From Sphingomonas sp. IC-11 (GTDB lineage Bacteria; Pseudomonadota; Alphaproteobacteria; Sphingomonadales; Sphingomonadaceae), in the NCBI RefSeq assembly GCF_021043365.1, contig NZ_JAJNDU010000001.1, forward strand, positions 1,078,164 through 1,142,163: a DNA stretch of 64,000 nucleotides, written 5' to 3'. A model generated the notes under the pieces. The model saw only the letters and a program-made list of their open reading frames with translations. It was not told the DNA's origin and ran no database searches. Each line of letters starts with the position of its first letter. The first letter of the stretch is position 1. Shown piece by piece: positions 34,235-42,385 of the stretch. The position numbers and the translations under genes were made by a program.

Positions 34235-35008
34235 ATGTTCGATCGATCCGACGCGCATACCGCCGTCACGCCGCTGGCCGGCCGCCGCGTCCTGGTGACT
34301 GGCGGAACAACGGGTATCGGGCGAGCTATCGCCGTCCTCCTCGCAAGCGAGGGTGCGCGCGTCTTCATCTGCGGTCGCGACGAACAACATCTACAGGATG
34401 CCCTCACACGCATTCGCGAGGTTGGGGAGGGCGATGGTATCTCCATCGATCTTGCCGAGGAGAGCAACGTCGATCGCCTGTTCGACGCGGCCAAGGAATA
34501 TCTCGGCGGGCTCGACATCGCAGTGATCAATGCCGCGCGCGGCGCCGAAGGTCTGACCGACACGAGCGAGGCGGACTTGCGCTATACGATCGGCAGCAAC
34601 TTCACCGCCTATCTGCTCTCGGCTCAAGCCGCCACGAAGGCGATGGGTGCCCATGGCAAGGATGCTAAGGGGCAGGGGGACATCGTCCTGATTGGATCCA
34701 TGAGCGCCTATGTTCTCGGCAAGGAGTCGACCGTCTACGCCGGCATCAAATACGGCATCCAGGGCTTCGCCATCGCGCTTCGGCGGGAACTCGGAACCAA
34801 GGGCATCCGTGTCTCGCTCGTGGAGCCCGGCCTGACGGGCAGCGACATGGTCGAAGGCACCAGCGAGGAGCAGGCCGAGCGTATCCGCAAGGAAGAAATG
34901 CTGCGCGCCGAGGACATCGCCGTCGGGGTTCACTATTTGCTCACCCAGCCGCGCCGCGCCGTTGTGCAGCAAGTGACCATCTCGCCGCGAATGCAGGATG
35001 AGGAATGA
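34235..35008 (+). CDS. Short-chain dehydrogenase/reductase
   Basis: 257 residues with TGGTTGIG cofactor loop, VINAARGAEG, catalytic Ser in IGSMSAY and the YAGIK active site. ICGRDEQHL after strand 2 has Arg, which suggests NADPH use. AAAGGAGC precedes ATG 34235. It overlaps the GH130 gene by four bases (ATGA), implying coupled translation. The neighbour suggests a carbohydrate-linked role, but the substrate cannot be read from sequence. Confidence 0.88.
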   Translation: MFDRSDAHTAVTPLAGRRVLVTGGTTGIGRAIAVLLASEGARVFICGRDEQHLQDALTRIREVGEGDGISIDLAEESNVDRLFDAAKEYLGGLDIAVINAARGAEGLTDTSEADLRYTIGSNFTAYLLSAQAATKAMGAHGKDAKGQGDIVLIGSMSAYVLGKESTVYAGIKYGIQGFAIALRRELGTKGIRVSLVEPGLTGSDMVEGTSEEQAERIRKEEMLRAEDIAVGVHYLLTQPRRAVVQQVTISPRMQDEE

Positions 35009-36126
35009 CCTTCCCGCTCGATCATCTGGTTTTCACACCCAACGACGTTGATCTGTCCCGCTCGCCATTGGCGGGGCAGATCGATGAGGAAACCTACGTA
35101 CTCGGCGCCTTCAACCCCGGCATGACCCGGTTGCCGAATGGCAATCTCCTGCTGATGGTTCGCATCGCCGAGGCTCTCCGGACTCCCATTCGCGACGGCC
35201 ACGTTCGGGCGATCCGCTGGGATCGTGGCGCCTACAGGCTCGATCCTTGGCCGCTGCAGCTCGTCGACACGGCGGATCCGCGCAAATTCTTGATGCGGGG
35301 CGGCGGCTGGAAGGTGATGGCGCTGACCTCGCTGTCATGGCTTCTCCCGGTCGAGCTGGATGCGGAGGGCAGGCGGGTCGAAGCTGTCCACTACGACCGC
35401 GCCATCGCCCCGCGAGCCAGTTACCAGAATTATGGGGTCGAGGACGCCCGCATCAGCCGGGTTGGGGATCGCTACCTGATGACGACTTGTTCCGTCAGTC
35501 CGGAGCGCCACTCTACTACTCTCTATACCAGTGCCGATGCCGCCGACTGGCAGCTAGAAGGCATCGTCCTCGATCATCAGAACAAGGACATGCTGATCTT
35601 CGAAGGATTGATCGGCGACCGCTATTGGGCGCAGACCCGTCCGCTCGGCGACCTCTATTTCGCCTATCCCCCCGGCAGCGAATGGCGCGCCGGGCCATCG
35701 ATCAATCTCGCGTCTTCGCCCGACGCCTTGCACTGGAAGCCCAGCGATCATCCGGGCATCCGCCCGCACGCTGCGACCGTCGCCACGGCACGAATGGGTG
35801 GCGGTGCGCAGCCCCTCCTGACCGACCAGGGATGGCTTACCTTGTGGCATGGCGTCGAACCGTCCGGCGTTGTCGGCATCTACCGGACATACTGGACCCT
35901 GCTCGACAAGGATGAGCCGTGGCGCACGTTGCACACGCAGCACCAAGCGCTCCTGGAACCGAATGCCGAACTCACCGCCCCGCTTAAGGACCAGATGTAC
36001 CTTGATAACGTCGTATTCACGACGGGTCTCGTTGACGGTGGTGATCACTGGATCGTCGCCAGCGGGGAGGCAGATCTCGCCTGCCGGATCACTCACATCC
36101 CGAAGGACGTGATCTCGCCAGCGTAG
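35005..36126 (+). CDS. GH130-family glycoside phosphorylase/hydrolase-like protein
   Basis: 373 residues of the five-bladed beta-propeller GH130 family. Motifs: YVLGAFNPGMTRLPNGNLLL, YQNYGVEDARISRVGDRYLM, DMLIFEGLIGDRYWA, and a MGGGAQPLLTDQGWLTLWHG segment. The family includes phosphorylases of beta-1,4- and beta-1,2-mannosides. Residues that distinguish phosphorylases from hydrolases were not resolved here. It is the last gene of the hydrolase-SDR-GH130 series, overlapping the SDR by ATGA. No mannan-related transporter is nearby. Confidence 0.82.
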   Translation: MTFPLDHLVFTPNDVDLSRSPLAGQIDEETYVLGAFNPGMTRLPNGNLLLMVRIAEALRTPIRDGHVRAIRWDRGAYRLDPWPLQLVDTADPRKFLMRGGGWKVMALTSLSWLLPVELDAEGRRVEAVHYDRAIAPRASYQNYGVEDARISRVGDRYLMTTCSVSPERHSTTLYTSADAADWQLEGIVLDHQNKDMLIFEGLIGDRYWAQTRPLGDLYFAYPPGSEWRAGPSINLASSPDALHWKPSDHPGIRPHAATVATARMGGGAQPLLTDQGWLTLWHGVEPSGVVGIYRTYWTLLDKDEPWRTLHTQHQALLEPNAELTAPLKDQMYLDNVVFTTGLVDGGDHWIVASGEADLACRITHIPKDVISPA

Positions 36127-36174
36127 CGCCAGGCAAGCGCCACGTTCAGGCGCAACTTGCCGCTGTTGAACGTT

Positions 36175-36191
36175 GATCAAGCGCCTTGATC
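36175..36191. terminator. GATCAAG-CGC-CTTGATC hairpin
   Basis: A 7-base perfect inverted repeat with a three-base centre, in the 147-base gap between the convergent GH130 gene and the exported Gly/Thr-rich protein gene. It may end one or both transcripts; no T-run is present. Confidence 0.35.
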
Positions 36192-36273
36192 GCCTATGCG
36201 GCTACGGTCAGTACCCGACCGGGAGCTGCGGCGCAGAGACGGATCCGCGCCGCGCCCGGTGTTGAATTGCTAA

Positions 36274-36777
36274 TCAGCCGCGCGGTTCATTGGACCGCGG
36301 ATCCGACGATGTCCGTTCCTCGGCAGTGCGGTCGGTTCCCGAGCTATTGGTCGAGCCGGTGCTCGATTGCGTCGTTGATGTACCAGAGCGGCGGGAGTTG
36401 CGCTCCGAGCCGCGCCGGGATGTCGAGGTCGTTGCGTCAGTGTGACCGTGCCGGCTCATCGTGGCGTCCGACGTCCCGGTCTGCCCCGCTCGATCGGTCA
36501 TCGTGGGACTGGACAGATCCGTTTGTGGTGACGTGGTGCTCGTCTGACCAGTTGTGCTGCCCGTGCCGGTAAGCGGGCCCGTTTGGTTGATCGTCCCGCC
36601 GGTACCGGTCGGCATACCTGTTTGGCCCATGTCGGTGCCCGTGGTCGTGCCGGTCTGTCCCGTCGAGCTTCCTGTCCCGCCAGTACCGCCAGTACCGCCA
36701 GTACCGCCGGTACTTTGCGCAATCGCAGCCGCTGGCAGGAGCAAGGCTGCCAGGCCGATCATCTTGATTTTAGGCAT
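36274..36777 (-). CDS. Exported Gly/Thr-rich low-complexity protein
   Basis: 167 residues: a Sec signal peptide (MPKIKMIGLAALLLPAAAIA), then a GGTGGTGGTGGTG run, many GQTGTTTGT-like and TGTGG segments, and a C-terminal Ser/Thr/Arg-rich tail (SERNSRRSGTSTTQSS, RTAEERTSSDPRSNEPRG). There is no recognisable fold; it is likely disordered or surface-associated. AGGAG precedes ATG 36777; the frame extends to 36837 but without a better start. The Gly-Thr run is encoded by tandem 9-base repeats. An EcfG-like promoter lies just upstream, so it may be stress-induced. Confidence 0.68.
   Translation of the reverse strand: MPKIKMIGLAALLLPAAAIAQSTGGTGGTGGTGGTGSSTGQTGTTTGTDMGQTGMPTGTGGTINQTGPLTGTGSTTGQTSTTSPQTDLSSPTMTDRAGQTGTSDATMSRHGHTDATTSTSRRGSERNSRRSGTSTTQSSTGSTNSSGTDRTAEERTSSDPRSNEPRG
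36678..36713 (-). repeat. Four tandem 9-bp repeats within the Gly/Thr-rich gene
   Basis: On the plus strand the unit CGCCAGTAC occurs three times in succession, then once with A changed to G. The units encode the GGT-repeat of the protein. Unit number could change by slippage without shifting the frame. Confidence 0.75.
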
Positions 36778-36805
36778 TTTGGCTCTCCTAAATAGCCTGA
36801 GCATC

Positions 36806-36831
36806 AACCCGGCGGCGACCGGCGCCGTTCC
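36806..36831 (-). promoter_or_regulatory. EcfG-like promoter for the exported Gly/Thr-rich gene
   Basis: Read on the minus strand, GGAAC (36831-36827) is followed after 17 bases by GGTT (36809-36806), one mismatch from the GGAAC-N16/17-CGTT consensus at the first -10 base. The distance of about 29 bases to ATG 36777 suits a short leader. Gap 36778-37041 holds nothing else I recognise. Confidence 0.5.
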
Positions 36832-37041
36832 TGTCAAGAAGAGCGAAATTGCATTAACATGGGTATAGGTTCGGCCGCATCGGATCGTCGGTTCGATGCT
36901 CCGGACCCTGTTTCACGTGCATGCTCTGTGCGATGCCGAAGCTACGAGTATAGGCCGTACTCCCTGCTCCCGCACGAATGATGAGAACAATGCGCGAGTG
37001 TCTCAACTTTTTTGCCGTTCGCAGCTACATCGCGTCGCCTG

Positions 37042-38178
37042 ATGCCTCAGCCAGTCTCCATCCTTCACCTCCACTCCACCTTCGATCTGGGTGGCAAGGA
37101 GGCTCGCGCCGTCCGGCTTATGAACGCCTTCGGAGATCGCGCGCGCCACACTATCGTTTCGGGAATGCCGGGTCGCTATGGCGCGCGGGATCGGATCGCG
37201 AAGGGGATCAAATATGAGATCGCTCAGGATCCCCCCCCGCTGCAGGGGCGCCCATCAGTGGCCCGATACGACGCTCTTGCCCGCTACATGCGACGCTTTG
37301 ATCTTGTGCTCACCTACAATTGGGGCGCCATTGATGGCGTGATGGCACGGCGCGTCTTCGGCCGTGGTGTGCCGCCGGTGGTGCATCATGAGGACGGCTT
37401 CAACGAGGATGAAGCCAATGGCCTGAAGCGGGAGCGCAACCTGTATCGCAGGTTGGCGCTGTCGGCCGCGCACGGACTGGCGGTGCCATCCTCGTCCCTG
37501 GAGCGGATCGCGCTGGAGACATGGAAGCAACCGGCGTCGAAAGTTCACCGTATCATCAACGGGATTGCCACCGGGCTGTATACCGGCAAGCCCGACCCTA
37601 AGGGCATCCCCGGCTTCGTGCGCAAGCCTAAGGAGACGGTGATCGGCGCGGTAGCTGGCTTGAGGGCAGTTAAAGACCTTCCCGCGCTCGTCCGTGCGGC
37701 GGGCGGGTTGTCCTCCCGCTTCCGGTTGGTCATCGTTGGCGAGGGCCCCGAAAGGGCGGCCATCGAACAGGCCGCAATGGCAATGGGGATCGAGGATCAG
37801 CTGGTATTGCCCGGGTTCCTGGACCGTCCCTACCGCTTCCTCGGTCACTTCGACATGCTCGCACTTTCTTCCCGCTCAGAGCAGTTCCCGATCTCCGTGG
37901 TGGAAGGGATGGCCGCCGGCCTCCCGATCGTCTCACCACCTGTCGGTGACGTGCCGGCAATGGTGTCGGCCGCGAACGCGCCGTTTATCACTGAATATCA
38001 TGGTGAGGTTCGTTTGCGTGATGCGATGCAGGCGCTCATCGCTGATCCGGAGCTTCGACGCAGCGTCGGTGAGGCAAACCGGCGCAAGGCGCAGGCCGAA
38101 TATGACGAACAGCGCATGATCGCTCGCTACGCCGCGTTGTACGAAGCGGCGATGGGCCGGTCGGGTGCGCTTTCCTGA
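37042..38178 (+). CDS. GT4-family glycosyltransferase
   Basis: 378 residues of the GT-B fold. N-terminal VSILHLHSTFDLGGKEARA, then VVHHEDGF in the acceptor domain; the C-terminal donor domain shows AVAGLRAVKDLPALVRAAG, LVIVGEGPERAAIEQAA and the sugar-nucleotide motif SSRSEQFPISVVEGMAAGLPIV. The substrate is not predictable. The start is uncertain: ATG 37042 is taken although it lacks a clear ribosome site; a TTG at 37012 is possible. An eight-C tract lies early in the gene. It appears as a single-gene unit. Confidence 0.87.
   Translation: MPQPVSILHLHSTFDLGGKEARAVRLMNAFGDRARHTIVSGMPGRYGARDRIAKGIKYEIAQDPPPLQGRPSVARYDALARYMRRFDLVLTYNWGAIDGVMARRVFGRGVPPVVHHEDGFNEDEANGLKRERNLYRRLALSAAHGLAVPSSSLERIALETWKQPASKVHRIINGIATGLYTGKPDPKGIPGFVRKPKETVIGAVAGLRAVKDLPALVRAAGGLSSRFRLVIVGEGPERAAIEQAAMAMGIEDQLVLPGFLDRPYRFLGHFDMLALSSRSEQFPISVVEGMAAGLPIVSPPVGDVPAMVSAANAPFITEYHGEVRLRDAMQALIADPELRRSVGEANRRKAQAEYDEQRMIARYAALYEAAMGRSGALS
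37231..37238 (+). repeat. Eight-C homopolymer within the glycosyltransferase gene
   Basis: GAT CCCCCCCC GCT encodes Asp-Pro-Pro-Pro-Leu at residues about 63-67. Long C tracts inside glycosyltransferase genes are prone to slippage and are known in other bacteria as phase-variation switches. The tract here is in frame. Confidence 0.8.
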
Positions 38179-38255
38179 TCCACGTAATTTTCTCGCGCCA
38201 CGCAACCTTTCCGGCTAGGGCGCCTTATCCGTCTCATTGGAGGTAAAGCAAAGTC

Positions 38256-39671
38256 GTGGCATCTGCCGTGTTCAAGGGGCTGCAGCCCATCGTCTACAAC
38301 GGCCGCGAGGTTTGGCCGCTGGTGGAGGGCGGAAAAGGAGTTGCGGCAACGAACCACGCATCGGCCGGCGCATGGGCGGCGGCTGGTGGCATCGGGACGG
38401 TAAGCGCCGTCAATGCCGACAGCTACGATGCCGAGGGCAAGATTGTGCCACAGGTATACCACGCGTTGACGCGGCGGGAGCGGCACGAAGAACTGATTGC
38501 TTACGCCATCGAAGGCGCTGTGCAGCAGGTCCAGCGCGCCTGGGAAATCGCCGGCGGCAAGGGCGCGATCAACATCAACGTGCTCTGGGAAATGGGTGGC
38601 GCGCAGCGCGTGTTGCAGGGCGTGCTTGAGCGGACCCGTGGGCTCGTCGCGGGCGTCACCTGCGGCGCTGGCATGCCCTATAAGCTCAGCGAGATCGCTG
38701 CCTCCTACAACGTCAACTATCTTCCGATTGTGTCGTCCGGACGAGCCTTCCGAGCGCTCTGGAAGCGCGCCTATTCCAAGGTCGCGGACCTTCTTGGTGC
38801 GGTGGTTTACGAGGATCCTTGGCTCGCCGGCGGTCACAATGGCCTTTCCAATGCCGAAGACCCGCTGAAGCCGGAGGATCCCTATCCCCGCGTGAAGGCG
38901 CTTCGTGAAACCATGCGTGAAGGTGGTATTCCCGATACCACGCCGATCATCATGGCTGGTGGCGTGTGGTACCTGCGCGACTGGAACCACTGGATCGACA
39001 ATCCTGAACTCGGCGCGATCGCCTTCCAATATGGCACCCGTCCGCTACTCACCCAGGAAAGCCCGATTCCTCAGGCGTGGAAGGAGCGGCTGATGACGAT
39101 CGAGGAGGGCGACGTCCTCCTGCACCGTTTCTCGCCGACGGGTTTTTATTCCTCGGCGGTGCGCAATCCGTTTCTGCGCAGCCTTGAAGCACGCTCCGAG
39201 CGGCAGATCGCCTTTTCGACACAAGAGGCCGGTGATCACGTCTTCCAGTTGGACGTGGGTGTGAAGGGCAAGAACTTCTGGGTGACCCGCAACGACCTGC
39301 TCCGTGCGCGCGAATGGTTCGGCCACGGTTTCACCGATGCCCTGAAGACGCCTGACAACACGCTGGTCTTTGTCACGCCGCAGGAAAAGGCAGAGATCCG
39401 GAAGGATCAGGCGGACTGCATGGGCTGTCTCAGCCAGTGCCTGTTCTCAAGCTGGGCTGATACCGAAACCAATTCCACCGGGCGCCTGGCGGATCCGCGC
39501 AGCTTCTGCATTCAGAAAACCCTGCAGGAAATTGCCCATGGCGGTGACACGGAGGCCAACCTGATGTTCGCGGGTCACGCTGCCTATAATTTCAAGCGCG
39601 ATCCCTTCTATTCCAACGGCTTTGTGCCGACGGTGAAGCAGTTGGTCGACCGGATCCTGACGGGCGATTGA
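38256..39671 (+). CDS. Nitronate monooxygenase-like flavoprotein with Cys-rich C-terminus
   Basis: 471 residues from GTG 38256, with AGGAGGTA-like ribosome site TTGGAGGTAAAG. A TIM-barrel FMN enzyme of the 2-nitropropane-dioxygenase family: NHASAGAWAAAGGIGTVSAV, VAGVTCGAGMPYKL, VSSGRAFRALW, YEDPWLAGGHNGLS and IIMAGGVW. Family members are usually about 320-370 residues; here a further part after about residue 340 contains CMGCLSQC and a later SFCIQK, which could bind a metal or cluster. Candidate electron-transfer or redox function; nitronate activity is only inferred. It stands alone between the GT4 gene and a hairpin. Confidence 0.85.
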   Translation: MASAVFKGLQPIVYNGREVWPLVEGGKGVAATNHASAGAWAAAGGIGTVSAVNADSYDAEGKIVPQVYHALTRRERHEELIAYAIEGAVQQVQRAWEIAGGKGAININVLWEMGGAQRVLQGVLERTRGLVAGVTCGAGMPYKLSEIAASYNVNYLPIVSSGRAFRALWKRAYSKVADLLGAVVYEDPWLAGGHNGLSNAEDPLKPEDPYPRVKALRETMREGGIPDTTPIIMAGGVWYLRDWNHWIDNPELGAIAFQYGTRPLLTQESPIPQAWKERLMTIEEGDVLLHRFSPTGFYSSAVRNPFLRSLEARSERQIAFSTQEAGDHVFQLDVGVKGKNFWVTRNDLLRAREWFGHGFTDALKTPDNTLVFVTPQEKAEIRKDQADCMGCLSQCLFSSWADTETNSTGRLADPRSFCIQKTLQEIAHGGDTEANLMFAGHAAYNFKRDPFYSNGFVPTVKQLVDRILTGD

Positions 39672-39704
39672 TCCTTCGGCAGCGGCGACGCCGTTTGGCT
39701 CAGG

Positions 39705-39739
39705 CAGGCAGAGGTGGGGAACGGCCCCTCATCTGCCTG
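39705..39739. terminator. Hairpin between convergent genes
   Basis: CAGGCAGAGGTGGGG pairs with CCCCTCATCTGCCTG at 13 of 15 positions around an AACGG loop, in the gap between stops at 39671 and 39815. It can act in both directions; no long T-run is seen. Confidence 0.5.
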
Positions 39740-39814
39740 TCATCCGCGACATGCGGAATATGGTCCGCCGCCCATATCTGATGCTGGCGAGGCGCGGAGC
39801 CTCGGTCGCTAATT

Positions 39815-40813
39815 TCAGATCCAGCCCTCAAGCACTTGGTCGGGCGGTCGATGGCCGTCCGCCCACATCCGGATATTCGCGATAACTTTCTCGCCAGTGG
39901 CGAGCCGACCCTCGTAGGTCGCTGATCCCATGTGCGGGGTCATCACCACGTTGGGAAGTGCCAAGAGCCGTGGATCAATCACCGGTTCGTGGGTCCAGAC
40001 ATCTAGACCTGCCCCCGCCAGCTTTCCTTGTTCCAGTGCATCGATCATCGCGTCTTCGTCGACGATCCCGCCACGGCTGGCGTTGATCAGATAGACGTGT
40101 GATCGCAGAAGGCTGATCCGGCGCGCGTCGATCAGGTTTTCGCTATCTGCATTTCGGGGCGTGTGGATCGTCAGAATATCAATCCCGCTCAGCATCTCGT
40201 CGAGATTGGGATGCCATTGCGCCTGGAGCTCCGCCTCCACCACCTTGGGCAGGCGATGACGGTTGTGGTAATGGATGGATAGCCCGAAGGCTCGCGCCCG
40301 ACGTGCGACCGCCTGTCCGATCCGTCCCATTCCGACAATGCCGAGCGACTTGCCGCCGATGCGATGGCCCAGCATGCCGCCGGGGCTCCAGCCCTTCCAT
40401 TCGCCGGAGCGTACCAGCTTCTCTCCTTCGGCGAGGCGGCGCGGCACGGACACGATCAGCGCCATGGTCATGTCGGCCGTATCTTCAGTAAGCACGCCCG
40501 GCGTGTTCGTGACGATGATCCCACGGGCGCGGGCAGCTTTAAGATCGATATGGTTCACGCCCGCGCCGAAGTTGGCGATCAACCGCAGCCGTTCGCCAGC
40601 GCCCGCGATCAGTTCGGCGTCGATGGAGTCCACGACCGTGGGCACCAGCACATCGCAATCGGCCATCGCGGAGGCGAGTTGTTCTCGCGACATGGCGAGA
40701 TCGGAGCGATTGTTGACGGTGTCGAACAGTGCCTCCAGCCGATTCATTGTGGTGTCCGGCAGCTCGCGGGTTACAACGACCCGAGGGTTGGGGCATCGGC
40801 GGGTTTCAACCAT
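39815..40813 (-). CDS. D-isomer 2-hydroxyacid dehydrogenase
   Basis: 332 residues of the family that includes glyoxylate/hydroxypyruvate reductases. NAD-binding motif VGMGRIGQAVARRARAFG, substrate-side LIANFGAGVNHIDL, catalytic Arg in INASRGGIVDE, Glu in WTHEPVID and His in MTPHMGSAT. Likely reduces glyoxylate or hydroxypyruvate, or formate/phosphoglycerate-like acids; exact substrate unknown. ATG 40813, divergent from the SH3 gene at 40912. Cytoplasmic. Confidence 0.9.
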   Translation of the reverse strand: MVETRRCPNPRVVVTRELPDTTMNRLEALFDTVNNRSDLAMSREQLASAMADCDVLVPTVVDSIDAELIAGAGERLRLIANFGAGVNHIDLKAARARGIIVTNTPGVLTEDTADMTMALIVSVPRRLAEGEKLVRSGEWKGWSPGGMLGHRIGGKSLGIVGMGRIGQAVARRARAFGLSIHYHNRHRLPKVVEAELQAQWHPNLDEMLSGIDILTIHTPRNADSENLIDARRISLLRSHVYLINASRGGIVDEDAMIDALEQGKLAGAGLDVWTHEPVIDPRLLALPNVVMTPHMGSATYEGRLATGEKVIANIRMWADGHRPPDQVLEGWI

Positions 40814-40911
40814 GGTTCTGGCTTGGCGAAGCTGTGCATCCGCGTCAACGATCGGTTGAATGCCCGCAGTCCACCGGGCTAGGGGAGGGTGTTATCGACA
40901 GGGGGGCAACG

Positions 40912-41409
40912 ATGCAGCGATGGACCGCGGGACTGACGGCACTTGCCGTTATTGCCGCGTTGGCGGGGGGCGATGTCGCTGCGCAAGCCGGGAAAGAGCG
41001 GCCGAAGCCACCCTATTTCGCCTCGATCAGTGCCGGAAAGGCGCGGATGCGTTCCGGGCCGGGCCGATCCTACCCTGCAACATGGCTCTATGTGCGTGCC
41101 GACCTGCCGGTACGGGTGGTTGATGTCTTCAAGGAATGGCGGAAGGTGGAAGACCCCGGCGGCGAGCAGGGATGGATGCTGGGAACGCTGATCAGCAGTA
41201 CGCGAACTGCGATCGTGCAAGGCGCAGTAACGGAGATGCGGGACCGGCCCGCCTTTGGCGCGCGCGTACTCTGGCGTGCAGAACCCGGCGTGGTGGGTCG
41301 GGTAAGCCAGTGCGCCCGAGGATGGTGTCGGTTCGATGTGCGCGGCCAAGCCGGCTATGTCGAGGCAACGCGCCTGTGGGGAGTTTCGCCTGAGGAGACG
41401 CTGCCGTGA
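40912..41409 (+). CDS. Exported SH3-domain protein
   Basis: 165 residues with a Sec signal peptide (LTALAVIAALAGGDVAAQA) followed by an SH3-like beta-barrel (YFASISAGKARMRSGPGRSYPATWLYVRADLPVRV), a WRKVEDPGGEQGWMLGTLIS segment and a second repeat with CARGWCRFDVRGQAGYVEA. Such bacterial SH3 domains in the periplasm often bind peptidoglycan. AGGGGGGCAACG precedes ATG 40912; an upstream in-frame start would destroy the signal peptide. It overlaps nadC by GTGA and is divergent from the hydroxyacid dehydrogenase gene. Confidence 0.85.
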   Translation: MQRWTAGLTALAVIAALAGGDVAAQAGKERPKPPYFASISAGKARMRSGPGRSYPATWLYVRADLPVRVVDVFKEWRKVEDPGGEQGWMLGTLISSTRTAIVQGAVTEMRDRPAFGARVLWRAEPGVVGRVSQCARGWCRFDVRGQAGYVEATRLWGVSPEETLP

Positions 41410-42242
41410 TCGAGGGCTTTGACATCAGCGCGTTTGTTCGCGCAACCTTGGCGGAGGATCTTGGCCCCGGCGTGGATGTCACGTCAGAGGCGGTCATCCC
41501 GGCTGACGCTCGCTTCGATGCGCTCATGGCCACGCGCGATGCAATCACCGTCGCTGGGCTCGACATCGCAGCGGCCTTTTTCCGGCACCTCGATCCCGCA
41601 GCTACGATAGAGCCGCTGGTTGAGGACGGCATGAGAGTATCCAGCGGTACTGGCTTGATGCGGATCAACGGGCTTGCTCGTGCTCTGCTGACTGCCGAGC
41701 GCTCGGCTTTGAACACTGTTCAGCATCTGTCTGGTATCGCCACCATGACGAGCTTGTACGTCGATCGTATCGCTGGAACCGGTGCTGTCTTGCTCGACAC
41801 GCGCAAGACCCTGCCGGGCCTTCGCGTGCTGGAGAAATACGCGACCCGAATGGGAGGCGCCAGAAATCATCGCATGGGGCTTTGGGACGCTGCGATGATC
41901 AAGGACAATCACGTTGCCGTTGCAGGCGACGTTGCGGAAGCAGTCCGTCGCGCTCGCACCGCGGGTATCGCCGAAATCATCGTTGAGGTTGATCGTGTCG
42001 ACCAAATCGAGCCCGCGATAAGCGCTGGCGCGACACGCCTCCTGCTGGACAATATGCCAGCCGCGGTTCTCCGCGACGCTGTTGGCCTCATCAACGGCCG
42101 CGTTCCTGCGGAAGCATCAGGAGGGGTGTCGCTCGAAACGATCCGCGACATTGCCGGTACTGGTGTGGACTTCATCAGCGTTGGCCGGCTCACCCAGTCT
42201 GCTCCCGCCGCAGACATCGGTCTTGACTTCGCGTTGGCTTGA
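41406..42242 (+). CDS. nadC: Nicotinate-nucleotide pyrophosphorylase (quinolinate phosphoribosyltransferase)
   Basis: 278 residues, starting at GTG 41406 overlapping the SH3-gene stop. Converts quinolinate and PRPP to nicotinate mononucleotide in de novo NAD synthesis. Motifs: ALLTAERSALNTVQHLSGIAT, LLDTRKTLPGLRVLEKYATRMG, GGARNHRMGLWDAAMIKDNH and the C-terminal EASGGVSLETIRDIAGTGVD with FISVG. Length is typical (about 280). The nadA and nadB genes are not in the window. Confidence 0.95.
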   Translation: MIEGFDISAFVRATLAEDLGPGVDVTSEAVIPADARFDALMATRDAITVAGLDIAAAFFRHLDPAATIEPLVEDGMRVSSGTGLMRINGLARALLTAERSALNTVQHLSGIATMTSLYVDRIAGTGAVLLDTRKTLPGLRVLEKYATRMGGARNHRMGLWDAAMIKDNHVAVAGDVAEAVRRARTAGIAEIIVEVDRVDQIEPAISAGATRLLLDNMPAAVLRDAVGLINGRVPAEASGGVSLETIRDIAGTGVDFISVGRLTQSAPAADIGLDFALA

Positions 42243-42385
42243 ACGGCGAGCACATCGAGGTTGCGCAGCGCATGACGATTGTGGCCTTCACGTGGCCGCC
42301 GCACATGACAGGCTCGAGCCGTAGCCGCGGGTTAATCCGCATCGAGAGGGCCGTTGGCGACGCTGCAATGAGTGGAGTGAGGTAA

